A stretch of 64,000 bases of DNA, from positions 580,479 to 644,478 of the forward strand of contig NZ_FQVC01000001.1 in assembly GCF_900128975.1 (NCBI RefSeq), given 5' to 3'. Under the pieces are notes generated by a model. It did no database searches and had not been told where the DNA came from. It was given only the letters and a program-made list of their open reading frames with translations. Position 1 is the first letter of the stretch. Every line of letters begins with the position of its first letter. Both the position numbers and the translations under genes were made by a program. Source of the stretch: Devosia limi DSM 17137. Lineage in GTDB: Bacteria > Pseudomonadota > Alphaproteobacteria > Rhizobiales > Devosiaceae. This document shows positions 22,207 through 30,137 of this stretch, piece by piece.

Positions 22207-23052
22207 TCAGTTGAACAGGTCGGTCTGACGCGGCACTGCGGCATGAATCCCGAAATGCCTGACATCGTCGATCACCCGGCGCGCGATGTGCTTGCCAATC
22301 TTGGCCGCGCCATCGCCGAAGCCATAAACCAGGCACTTATCGGCCAGGATATTGATGGAGCGTGGCGTTCCCTGCGCGAAGTCGAAGATTTCGTAGATTG
22401 CCTGCCGCGAGAACAGGTGCGGATTGCCGCCTGCGGTCTTCAGGCGATGCTCGAAATAGGCCACAGCGTCAGACCGCAACATCGGCGGCAAATGGAAGTC
22501 TGATGAAATGCGCTGCGCGAACTGGCTCAGCTCCGGGCGTTGCAGCATTTCGCGCAGTTCCGGCTGGCCGACCAGCACCAGTTGCAGCAGCATGCTGTCG
22601 ATATTGAGATTGGACAGCATCCGCAATTCCTCAAGGCGTGCCAATTCAAGGTTTTGCGCCTCATCGATCACCAGGACGACTCGTTTCCCCTTGTCTGCCT
22701 GGTCGTGCAGAAAGGTTTGAAAATCCTGGTGCAGGCGTGGATAGGACAGGCTTTCGAATGGCTGGCGGAACGCCATCATGATCCATTCCATCAGCCCGCC
22801 GGTGCTGATCGATGTCGTTGAGATGAGGCCCAGTGTGACATTGGCGTCTGGGAGGTTGCTGATCAAACGCTGAACCAGAGTAGTCTTGCCGGAACCAATT
22901 GCCCCGGTAACGACGGTGAATCCGGCCTGGCCAATCAGTCCGTATTCCAGCATCGCGTAAGCAATGCGGTGAGGCCTACCGAAATAGAGGAACCGCGGGT
23001 CCGGCAGGATCGAAAATGGTCGTTCCTTGAAGCCGAAATGCCGTTCATACAT
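22207..23052 (-). CDS. ExeA-like AAA ATPase of the polysaccharide locus
   Basis: 281 residues, ExeA/GspA-type AAA+ ATPase. N-terminal MYERHFGFKERPFSILPDPRFLY is the family hallmark, Walker A GAIGSGKTT (50-58), Walker B VVLVIDEAQNL, and sensor-like GQPELREML. Proteins of this group recur in exopolysaccharide loci beside Wzc-like genes (as in XrtA-associated systems); their exact task is unsettled. Last gene of the OPX, PCP, kinase-like, ATPase series; good GAGG ribosome site. It might supply the ATPase activity that the neighbouring kinase-like protein seems to lack (inference). Confidence 0.87.
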   Translation of the reverse strand: MYERHFGFKERPFSILPDPRFLYFGRPHRIAYAMLEYGLIGQAGFTVVTGAIGSGKTTLVQRLISNLPDANVTLGLISTTSISTGGLMEWIMMAFRQPFESLSYPRLHQDFQTFLHDQADKGKRVVLVIDEAQNLELARLEELRMLSNLNIDSMLLQLVLVGQPELREMLQRPELSQFAQRISSDFHLPPMLRSDAVAYFEHRLKTAGGNPHLFSRQAIYEIFDFAQGTPRSINILADKCLVYGFGDGAAKIGKHIARRVIDDVRHFGIHAAVPRQTDLFN

Positions 23053-23072
23053 CAGCTCACCTCAACACGACC

Positions 23073-23840
23073 TCAAAGGTCATAACTGCGGGCCTTGTTG
23101 AGCACCAACTGCACGGAGCGGGCGCCGTGCAGGTAGCTTCTACAATTGTCGAGATCGGCCATCGTCGATTCCCCGACGGCAAGCAGCAACAGCACGATAT
23201 CGATCTCCGACACCAGCGAAACGGCTCGATCATCGCTGAGCAGGGGCGGCAGGTCCAAAATGATCGTGACGGGCCCCAAATCCCGGCGGACGGTATTCGC
23301 CCATTCCATGAAGGCGTTGCGCAGCTCGGCGCCAGCCTTGCCCTCGATTGCCGGCAGCAGACTGGTGAGGCGGACGGTGACGCCTCCGACCTCGAGCTTT
23401 TGGAACGCATCGCTCGGCTGCGGGGCGGGGCTGTTGCGCAGATCGAGTCCAAGCAGGCTGCGCAGTCCGCTGCCGCTCGGGGCCAGGTCCACGAGCACAA
23501 CCTCGCCTTTGCGCATACGGGCGATGGAGAATGCCAGATTGGCAGCAGTCGTCGACGTGCCGCAATGAACTGTCGGCGCGGTAACGGCAATGATGGCGCT
23601 TTCGGTCGCGTCCGGGTCTGCCTCTTTCAGGCAGGTATTGCGCAGCACATCGAAAGCACGCGTCATCTTGTCGGTGCCATCATAGCTGACGATGCGGTTG
23701 GACTTGAGCGCAGTCGGCACCAGCATGCGCGGTTCTTGCACCAGATTGAGATGCGGCCGCGCCGATAGCGGATGGACGACCTGAGGCGCCGGCCTTGCTG
23801 CATCTTGCGCGCGGGTCAGGGCGTTAATAAAGCTGTCCAC
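23073..23840 (-). CDS. CpsD/Wzc-type tyrosine-kinase-like protein with degenerate Walker A
   Basis: 255 residues with the fold of BY-kinase cytoplasmic domains (CpsD, CapB), which control polysaccharide chain length with the co-polymerase. Alignment by eye: VTAPTVHCGTSTTAANLA stands where active enzymes have a G-x-G-K-S/T-T loop, so the Walker lysine is replaced by T95. Walker A' (VVLVDLAPSG) and Walker B (VTIILDLPP) are present but lack some acidic residues. There is no C-terminal tyrosine cluster, only one Tyr near the end. Probably a catalytically dead scaffold. GTG start with GGAG 8 bases away; 16 bases downstream of the co-polymerase gene. Confidence 0.83.
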   Translation of the reverse strand: MDSFINALTRAQDAARPAPQVVHPLSARPHLNLVQEPRMLVPTALKSNRIVSYDGTDKMTRAFDVLRNTCLKEADPDATESAIIAVTAPTVHCGTSTTAANLAFSIARMRKGEVVLVDLAPSGSGLRSLLGLDLRNSPAPQPSDAFQKLEVGGVTVRLTSLLPAIEGKAGAELRNAFMEWANTVRRDLGPVTIILDLPPLLSDDRAVSLVSEIDIVLLLLAVGESTMADLDNCRSYLHGARSVQLVLNKARSYDL

Positions 23841-23856
23841 GTCTGTTACTCCGAGC

Positions 23857-25371
23857 CTAACTGGGCCTAATCACAAGTCCGATGGTTTCACTCAGCGTGG
23901 CGCCAAGGGGCGTCACATAGAGCATCGCCGCCAATGCTGCGATCACCACACCCACCACAGCAATCGGCACGCCCAGGCTGGTGCTGCCGGCGCTCCAATT
24001 TGGCAGCACCACGAGTGTTGCGCCTTCCAGCACGCCTGTGAAGTCCCGGCGTCCCTTGATGGTGCGATCAAGAAGATCCGCCAGCACCAGACAAGCCAGT
24101 CCGACGATCGCCGCCAGGCCAAGAACAATCATCATATTGCGGGTCCGACCCGAGCCGCTGGCGTAGCGTGGCACCTCGGGAGCATCGAGCACCCGAACCT
24201 GCGCATCCTGCTGATCGCTTTCCAGGCGCTGGCCCACCAGAGCGGTATCGAGCTTGGCCTGCATGCCGGCCAGGCTGGCCTGCATGGCATCGCGCTCACG
24301 CTGCAGGGCCGACAGCTCTGCCTCCACACTTGGCATCTGGGCGATGGTGGCACGCAAGGCGGCCACGCGCTCGTTGACCACCGCGCGACGGGCGATAAAG
24401 TCTTGCCGCTGCTGGTTTGCTGTAGCGATGCGCTCCGTGAGCAGGGCAACTTCCGCTCGTGGCGCCTCACCAGGCTGCTGCTCTCCTCTGGCCAGGCTCG
24501 CCTCCATTGCGGCTATGCGTGCCCGCAGCGCCAGGATCTGTGGGTGAGAATCGGAGAATATCGTCAGCCGGTCCGACAACTCGGCCCGGAGGGCGTCAAT
24601 TGGCGCCGCAGCCGCGCTGGTCTGCGCTGAAGACGCAATGGAGAGTTGGGTTTCCAACAGGCGCGTATCGGACATCAGGGTAGCGCTGGCCGTCTGCAGC
24701 GTCAGCAATTCCTGATTGAGTTCCTGCATCTCGGATGTGTAAAGCGGAAGACGGCTCGGCAATAGCGCTTCATTGGTGGTGATGAACGCATTCCAGCGCG
24801 CCTCGACCTGGTCGGACTGCGCCTGCAATGCCGCCACCTCCTGCTCAAGAAAGCGGCTGGCTTCCCTTGCCTGCCCCATGCGCGCCTCGCGGTTTTCGCG
24901 GATGATCATCGCAATGATCTCGTTGGTGACATCGGCAGCGAGCTGGGGTGTGTCGCCTTCAAATCCAAGGGTGAAGATCGCCGCATCCGACGAGGGGTCG
25001 TTAGGGTCGGCCGGCATGTAGCGCAGGGTTATGTGATTGCGCACCAGCGTGGCGAGCTGGCTGTCCGAACCGGTATTGGCGACGCCGGGATACAGGTTGA
25101 ACTTTCTGGCCAGGCCGACCAGGTTGTCCCGTGAAAAAGCCCGCTGTTCGAAGAACTGCAGCCGTTCTCCGGTCACTGTGCTTTCGACCAGGGCGCTGGA
25201 AATCTGCGGTGATTGGGCGACGATTCGCGCTTGGGACACGTAGGAACGCGGCATCGAGAACACGACATAGGCGCCGATCACCATGACCACCAGAGCCGGG
25301 ACGAGCCAGATCAGCGGGCGCCGCCACACAAGGTCCCAGTAATAGCGCACAATTCGTAGTTCGCTGTCCAT
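23857..25371 (-). CDS. Wzz/GumC-type polysaccharide co-polymerase
   Basis: 504 residues, polysaccharide co-polymerase that spans the inner membrane and controls chain length or links to the export channel. N-terminal helix (about 18-38), a long periplasmic part with heptad-rich coiled coils (about 150-400), and C-terminal membrane helices (about 425-447 and 470-490). No kinase domain is fused; a kinase-like protein is encoded separately just downstream, the arrangement known from split Wzc systems. Belongs to the OPX-PCP operon. Confidence 0.9.
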   Translation of the reverse strand: MDSELRIVRYYWDLVWRRPLIWLVPALVVMVIGAYVVFSMPRSYVSQARIVAQSPQISSALVESTVTGERLQFFEQRAFSRDNLVGLARKFNLYPGVANTGSDSQLATLVRNHITLRYMPADPNDPSSDAAIFTLGFEGDTPQLAADVTNEIIAMIIRENREARMGQAREASRFLEQEVAALQAQSDQVEARWNAFITTNEALLPSRLPLYTSEMQELNQELLTLQTASATLMSDTRLLETQLSIASSAQTSAAAAPIDALRAELSDRLTIFSDSHPQILALRARIAAMEASLARGEQQPGEAPRAEVALLTERIATANQQRQDFIARRAVVNERVAALRATIAQMPSVEAELSALQRERDAMQASLAGMQAKLDTALVGQRLESDQQDAQVRVLDAPEVPRYASGSGRTRNMMIVLGLAAIVGLACLVLADLLDRTIKGRRDFTGVLEGATLVVLPNWSAGSTSLGVPIAVVGVVIAALAAMLYVTPLGATLSETIGLVIRPS

Positions 25372-25393
25372 CGCAGTCCCAGTCTCCGTCGCC

Positions 25394-26578
25394 CTATTGA
25401 GGGCTTGCCGCCGTTGCCTGTGCCACCCGCGTTACGCGCACAAGATCGCCCAACGCAACCGGTGTCTCTTCGGTAGCATCGATTGTGGTGGTGCTACCAT
25501 CCTTCGTCCTAACGATGGAGTAGCGCAGACTCGTTTCCCCTCCCTGGATCGGCCGGTACAACGTCAACGCACGACGGCTTTCCGCCAATCTTGCAATCAA
25601 GGTGTCACGTTCGCGCTCTGCGGCCCCCAGCTGTGTCATCAGACCCACGCGATAATCCTGGACGAGCCCGTCGACACGGGCCTGTTCGGTCAGCATGCTC
25701 CCCTGCTGGTTGGATAGCGCCGATTTCAACTGGCTAAGGGTCCCCTCCATGTCGACTATATTGATCTCGATCTCGCGCATCTGGGAGGCCTGCATTACCC
25801 CGCGCTCGACCAGCGTGGTTGCCGCTGCCAGCCTTTCCTGGGACAACGCGATCCGCTGCTCCATACTACCAATTTGGCCCTTGATCCCCTCGATCGTACT
25901 CTGATTGACCGCCAGCAGCCGTTCCAGGGTATCCTGTTGTGCCCCCAGATAGTCGCTCTGCATGGCAAGCAGGGCCTGCTCGCGCTCGATATAGGCCGAG
26001 CTTGGTAAACTGCTCTCCGCCGAGCTCAGGTCCAACTGCGTATTCCCGGCAATCTGGGCATTCAGCCGGGCAATCGTGACCGACAGTTCGGCCATTCGAG
26101 CCTGGTCATTGTCTATACTGCTTTCCAGTTCGATGGCGCGGTCCTGGTCAGCTGCCAGGAAGGTGCTGCGGTAAGGCCCTCCGGCAACGGCGACGACGTG
26201 CAGAACCGTCATGCCCTGACGGAAGGGGTAAACTCCCGGTTCGGCGACATCCCCCGCAGCGAAGACGCTCGGCGCATTCTGCTCGCTCGGCACCAGCGAG
26301 ACATTCAGGCTGACGGCTTCAGTCAGGAAGGGCTGCAGCTTGGCAATCAGCGCTTCTTCGAGGTCCTCGAGCGAGAGTCCTTCGGCAGCAACGCTGCCCA
26401 CGAGCGGCAATGAAATCCTGCCATCCGGCGCCAATGCAACCTGTCGTGACATGTCGGCATATTGGTCGACCCATATCTGTACGGAATCGCCAGGCTGCAG
26501 ATGGTACTCCGACTGGGCGAATGCGCCTGGCGATGCAAGCAAGACTAAAAACAGAAGCAACATGTTGAGCGCGCGCAT
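25394..26578 (-). CDS. Polysaccharide export outer-membrane protein, ExoF/OPX-like
   Basis: 394 residues with a signal peptide (MLLLFLVLLASPGAFA), a Poly_export (Wza-type) domain YHLQPGDSVQIWV...GRISLPLVGSV (about 22-105), an SLBB-like strand region VFAAGDVAEPGVYPFRQGMTVLHVVAVAGG, and a long coiled coil (about 160-345) as in rhizobial ExoF. ExoF-type OPX proteins work with a PCP to pass polysaccharide through the periplasm. No lipoprotein Cys is seen. The ATG at 26578 follows GCGGGA; a GTG at 26584 is too near it. First gene of the export operon. Confidence 0.88.
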   Translation of the reverse strand: MRALNMLLLFLVLLASPGAFAQSEYHLQPGDSVQIWVDQYADMSRQVALAPDGRISLPLVGSVAAEGLSLEDLEEALIAKLQPFLTEAVSLNVSLVPSEQNAPSVFAAGDVAEPGVYPFRQGMTVLHVVAVAGGPYRSTFLAADQDRAIELESSIDNDQARMAELSVTIARLNAQIAGNTQLDLSSAESSLPSSAYIEREQALLAMQSDYLGAQQDTLERLLAVNQSTIEGIKGQIGSMEQRIALSQERLAAATTLVERGVMQASQMREIEINIVDMEGTLSQLKSALSNQQGSMLTEQARVDGLVQDYRVGLMTQLGAAERERDTLIARLAESRRALTLYRPIQGGETSLRYSIVRTKDGSTTTIDATEETPVALGDLVRVTRVAQATAASPQ

Positions 26579-26876
26579 ATCCACATCCCGCTTTGCAAGC
26601 CCAAGCTTTTCTGAATTCTATAGGTCGCAGCTCAAATCTTGTCCATTTGGTATCAAGAGCTTAGTTAAGATCGTGCGCCAAGCAAAAATCACAAAGCCGT
26701 GTCGATACTTGCGTCCATGCAGGCTTGTCGCCGAGCGGTTATTGGTCGCTCCAGGCGGCGGCGGGGTGGGTTGCTGTCGCCCTCAAAGCAAACAGGCCCT
26801 GAACTGGGTCGCGTCCTGGCGGTGTTGCTCTCTGACCGCCGAGTTCGCTTTGAGACGCAGCAAAACCGTGTTGCCG
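26579..26876. other. Intergenic region ahead of the export operon
   Basis: About 300 bases between the SGNH hydrolase stop and the OPX start, both on the minus strand. The OPX-proximal 120 bases are AT-rich and probably hold the export-operon promoter. The rest is GC-rich with no convincing gene, terminator or repeat. Confidence 0.4.
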
Positions 26877-27857
26877 TCAGGGCAGGTTGGGCAAGCCTGT
26901 TTTCGGATAGGCGTTCACAACCCGCCACACCGTCGCCTGCATGAGTTCGGCGAGCGCCGGGCCAGGTGACACTGCGGCGCTGCCGCCAGCCTTGTTGAGT
27001 TGATAGGGCAGTCCGCTGGGGTCGCGCTGATACAGCACGGCATAATGGGTGAGAGCGATGACATAAGCGCCCAGATCGTTGAAATGCACCGCATCCTGGC
27101 TGCCATCGGGCGCAAGGGCAAAAAAGTCCTCCACCCGCGTCACGCCGTCGACGCCGCCGCGCTCAATAACGGCGCGCACCACCGCAGCCAGCGCCTGGCC
27201 GCCGGGAATGACATAGATCGGATGCCCGGATTTCGCTGCGGCTGGCAACAAGATCTGCTGCTCCCAATATCGGGTGAGGTCGAGATCGACGCGCTCCAGC
27301 CATCCCTCCGGATCGGTGATCTCCGGCCAGGTTTCATAGAGATAAACATTCACATCATTGCGAGCGCTGTGGGCGCGTTCTGCCCAGCGCGCCAGATAAT
27401 TCGCACTGTCGTGGTAGGCAATGGCAGAACGGATCTCGACCATTTCCGTGACAACGATGCTGTCGTAATCGCCACTCTCGACGGCGCTTGCCGCGTCTCG
27501 ATAGCGGGGGTGGTCATTCTCGACATCGAAGCCATTGATCCCTTCGATGGGCCCCCAATGCTCCTTGAGTGAAGTCCCCCAACCAAGCTGGCTCTGATAA
27601 TCGTGCCCGTTGCCGGCCAGTTGGGCCAGCATGGCAGGCATGTCCCGCCCGACCAGACTGTGGCCAAGGTGATAAACGCTCAGCGGCCGCTCTGGAACCA
27701 GCGCGGGGCGGTCATAGAGTGACAGGGCGCTGGCATGGTCGGTCGCGGCGCTGCGTGCCGAACTGCCGAGCAGCAGCGCACCGAAAAATCCCATTGGCAA
27801 CAATGATAGAGCAGTCCGACGCCGCAGGGCGGGGAAGCCGAATTTCCTGCGGGGCAT
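26877..27857 (-). CDS. Secreted SGNH/GDSL-type hydrolase
   Basis: 326 residues from the ATG at 27857. An N-terminal signal (arginine-rich RRRTALSLLPMGFFGALLL, possibly Tat-type) leads to block I VYHLGHSLVG with the presumed nucleophile S67, and the C-terminal block V DAVHFNDLGAYV supplies the Asp and His. The layout fits SGNH esterases, which remove or move acyl groups on polysaccharides. Given its place between the export operon and glycosyltransferases, a periplasmic esterase or transferase acting on the glycan is likely, but the substrate is unknown. The block I sequence is GHSL rather than GDSL. Confidence 0.75.
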   Translation of the reverse strand: MPRRKFGFPALRRRTALSLLPMGFFGALLLGSSARSAATDHASALSLYDRPALVPERPLSVYHLGHSLVGRDMPAMLAQLAGNGHDYQSQLGWGTSLKEHWGPIEGINGFDVENDHPRYRDAASAVESGDYDSIVVTEMVEIRSAIAYHDSANYLARWAERAHSARNDVNVYLYETWPEITDPEGWLERVDLDLTRYWEQQILLPAAAKSGHPIYVIPGGQALAAVVRAVIERGGVDGVTRVEDFFALAPDGSQDAVHFNDLGAYVIALTHYAVLYQRDPSGLPYQLNKAGGSAAVSPGPALAELMQATVWRVVNAYPKTGLPNLP

Positions 27858-28001
27858 GCTTGACGTCCGAGGTTTAATGGAAGGACAATTCACTATTGTA
27901 CAATAAATCTGCCCTGTAAATTGCGGCATGCACTATGAGCGTACCAGGTACCCAATTCCAGCAATGCGAGGCACGCTGCTGTCTCAAAGCTTAGGATAGT
28001 T

Positions 28002-28958
28002 ATGCTCGACGTCGCCGTCATCATCGTGAATTATCGAACAGCGCAGCTGACAATTGATAGCGTCGCCGCACTGTTGGCCGACCCATCCATGCCACAAGGC
28101 AGCCATATCGTGGTCATCGATGGCGCCTCGGGCGATGGCTCGGCCGAGGTCATTGGCAAGGCCATCAACGGCAATGGTTGGTCCGACCGTGTCACGCTGG
28201 CGCCGCAGGACGTCAATGGCGGCTTCGCCTATGGCAACAATCGGGGTATCGAAGTCGTCGACGCCGATCTCGGCGGCGCGAAGTCCTACCTGCTGCTGAA
28301 CCCCGATACGGTGGTCCGAAGCGGCGCTGTGCTGGCGCTGGCGGATTTTCTCGATCAGAACCCCAATGTCGGCATTGTCGGCAGCCGGCTCGAAGACCCC
28401 GACGGTACCTTGCAGGCATGTTCCTTCCGATTTCCCACTGCGCTTGGCGAACTGGAGTCGGAGGCCCGCGTGGGCCCGGTTTCGCTGCTGTTGCGCCATT
28501 GGCGCGTTGTGCTGCCAGTCTCCGATCGGCCCAGCCAGGCAGATTGGGTTTCGGGCGCCTCCATGATGATCCGGCGGGACGTTCTTGAAGAGGTGGGCCA
28601 ACTCGATGAGGGTTATTTCCTCTATTATGAGGAACTCGATTTCTGTCGGCGCGCCGTTGATCTTGGCTGGCAATGTTGGACAGTGCCGGCGAGCCGTGTT
28701 GTACATTTGTGTGGGCGTGCCACCGGCCTCCCCAGCAAGGGCCCGAAGGTGAACCGCCGACCCAGCTACTGGTTTCAATCCCGACGGCGCTACTTCAACA
28801 AGTATCACAAGGGCTTTGGCGCGCTGGCATCCGATCTCGGCTGGTTGACGGGGCAGGGCATCTGGCACTTGCGGTGCTGGCTGGAACGCAAGCCCAATGG
28901 GGATGCGCCGCGACTGGTTGGAGATTTCCTCGCCAATCGCGGGCTAAGGGCAAACTGA
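28002..28958 (+). CDS. Glycosyltransferase family 2, rhamnosyltransferase-like
   Basis: 318 residues, GT2 of the WbbL/RfbN type: VAVIIVNYRTAQLTIDSV at the start, LLLNPDTVV as DxD-equivalent, FVSG-like WVSGASMMIRRDVLEEVGQLDEGYFLYYEELDFCRR, and an HLCGRAT tail motif. This subgroup often transfers rhamnose from dTDP-rhamnose, which fits rmlCBA nearby. ATG after AGGA with 5-base spacing. Directly followed by another GT2. Confidence 0.88.
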   Translation: MLDVAVIIVNYRTAQLTIDSVAALLADPSMPQGSHIVVIDGASGDGSAEVIGKAINGNGWSDRVTLAPQDVNGGFAYGNNRGIEVVDADLGGAKSYLLLNPDTVVRSGAVLALADFLDQNPNVGIVGSRLEDPDGTLQACSFRFPTALGELESEARVGPVSLLLRHWRVVLPVSDRPSQADWVSGASMMIRRDVLEEVGQLDEGYFLYYEELDFCRRAVDLGWQCWTVPASRVVHLCGRATGLPSKGPKVNRRPSYWFQSRRRYFNKYHKGFGALASDLGWLTGQGIWHLRCWLERKPNGDAPRLVGDFLANRGLRAN

Positions 28959-29939
28959 ATGGGCACCGCTCCGGGCAATGTCGGCGTCGTGGTCATTGGC
29001 CGCAATGAGGGGCAACGGCTGGTGGATTGCATTGACCGTCTCGGCGAGTTGGCCGGGCGCTCGGTCTATGTCGATTCTGGATCCAGCGATGGCAGCCAGG
29101 CGATGGCGCGCGCGCGCGGGGTAGCGGTTATCGACCTCGATACCACCGTTCCCTTCACGGCCGCTCGTGCCCGCAATGCCGGCTTCTCCCAACTCACGCG
29201 CGATCACGACCTTGAATTCGTCCAGTTTGTCGACGGCGATTGCATGCTCGATCCAGCTTGGATCGAAACCGCCCGAGATTTCCTCGATGAGCGCCCGGAC
29301 GTCGCGCTGGTTTGCGGGCGGCGGCGTGAACGATACCCCGACCGGACCATCTTCAATGCGATGTGCGATCGCGAGTGGGACGGCCCTATCGGCGAAATCG
29401 CCGAGTGCGGTGGCGACTTTCTGGTGCGGGTGAAGGTTTTTCAGGCCATTGGAGGCTTCCGCCCCGAACTCATTGCCGGAGAGGAACCCGAGCTTTGCGT
29501 GCGTCTGCGTGAGCGCGGCGGCTTGGTCTGGCGCCTCCCGGCCGAAATGACCCTTCACGACGCCAATATCGTCCGCCTCGGGCAGTGGTGGCGCCGCGCG
29601 GTGCGGAGCGGCCATGCCTTCGCCGAGGTTTCGGCCTTGCACCGCGACAATGCCCACGGCATCTGGCGCCGCAATGTGGCGCGCGCCTTGGGCTGGTCCG
29701 CCATTGCGCCGACATCGCTTGTCCTGTCAGCAATTCTGGGGCCGTCCTGGCTGCTCTTGCTGCTGGCCTATCCCGCCGATATCTGCCGACAGGCGTTTCG
29801 GATGGGCGCGTCCGATGCCCAGAACTGGCGCGCTGCGGCGTTTTCCGTGCTTGGCAAGTTTGCTGAGTGCCAGGGGATCGCGCAGTTCTATCTGGAAACG
29901 CTCGCTGGTCGCCGCGCGGTTCTGATCGAGTACAAATGA
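28959..29939 (+). CDS. Glycosyltransferase family 2, membrane-linked
   Basis: 326 residues. GT-A domain with VGVVVIGRNEGQRLVDCIDRL, VYVDSGSSDGS, FVQFVDGDCMLDPAW and GEEPELCVRLRERG, then two hydrophobic segments (about 245-275) suggesting membrane attachment. The ATG follows the preceding stop without a gap, so the two glycosyltransferases are one unit. Sugar and acceptor unknown. After its stop lies a 198-base gap before the PKS. Confidence 0.88.
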   Translation: MGTAPGNVGVVVIGRNEGQRLVDCIDRLGELAGRSVYVDSGSSDGSQAMARARGVAVIDLDTTVPFTAARARNAGFSQLTRDHDLEFVQFVDGDCMLDPAWIETARDFLDERPDVALVCGRRRERYPDRTIFNAMCDREWDGPIGEIAECGGDFLVRVKVFQAIGGFRPELIAGEEPELCVRLRERGGLVWRLPAEMTLHDANIVRLGQWWRRAVRSGHAFAEVSALHRDNAHGIWRRNVARALGWSAIAPTSLVLSAILGPSWLLLLLAYPADICRQAFRMGASDAQNWRAAAFSVLGKFAECQGIAQFYLETLAGRRAVLIEYK

Positions 29940-30137
29940 GCAATGGCCGCCGCGCCGGAGCCGTGGGCTACTACTCTCGCCGCCCCTGAAAATCGGGGCC
30001 CGACCCAGTAACCAAGTCACCAGCTTGTGCCTCAACTGCTGTTCCGAAAACGATCAATATCGGCTAAAACCACGCCCAAGTGATGGTGGCTGGTATGATT
30101 GTCTTGGTGGCGCCGCGCTTGTAGACCGGGGGCCGGA

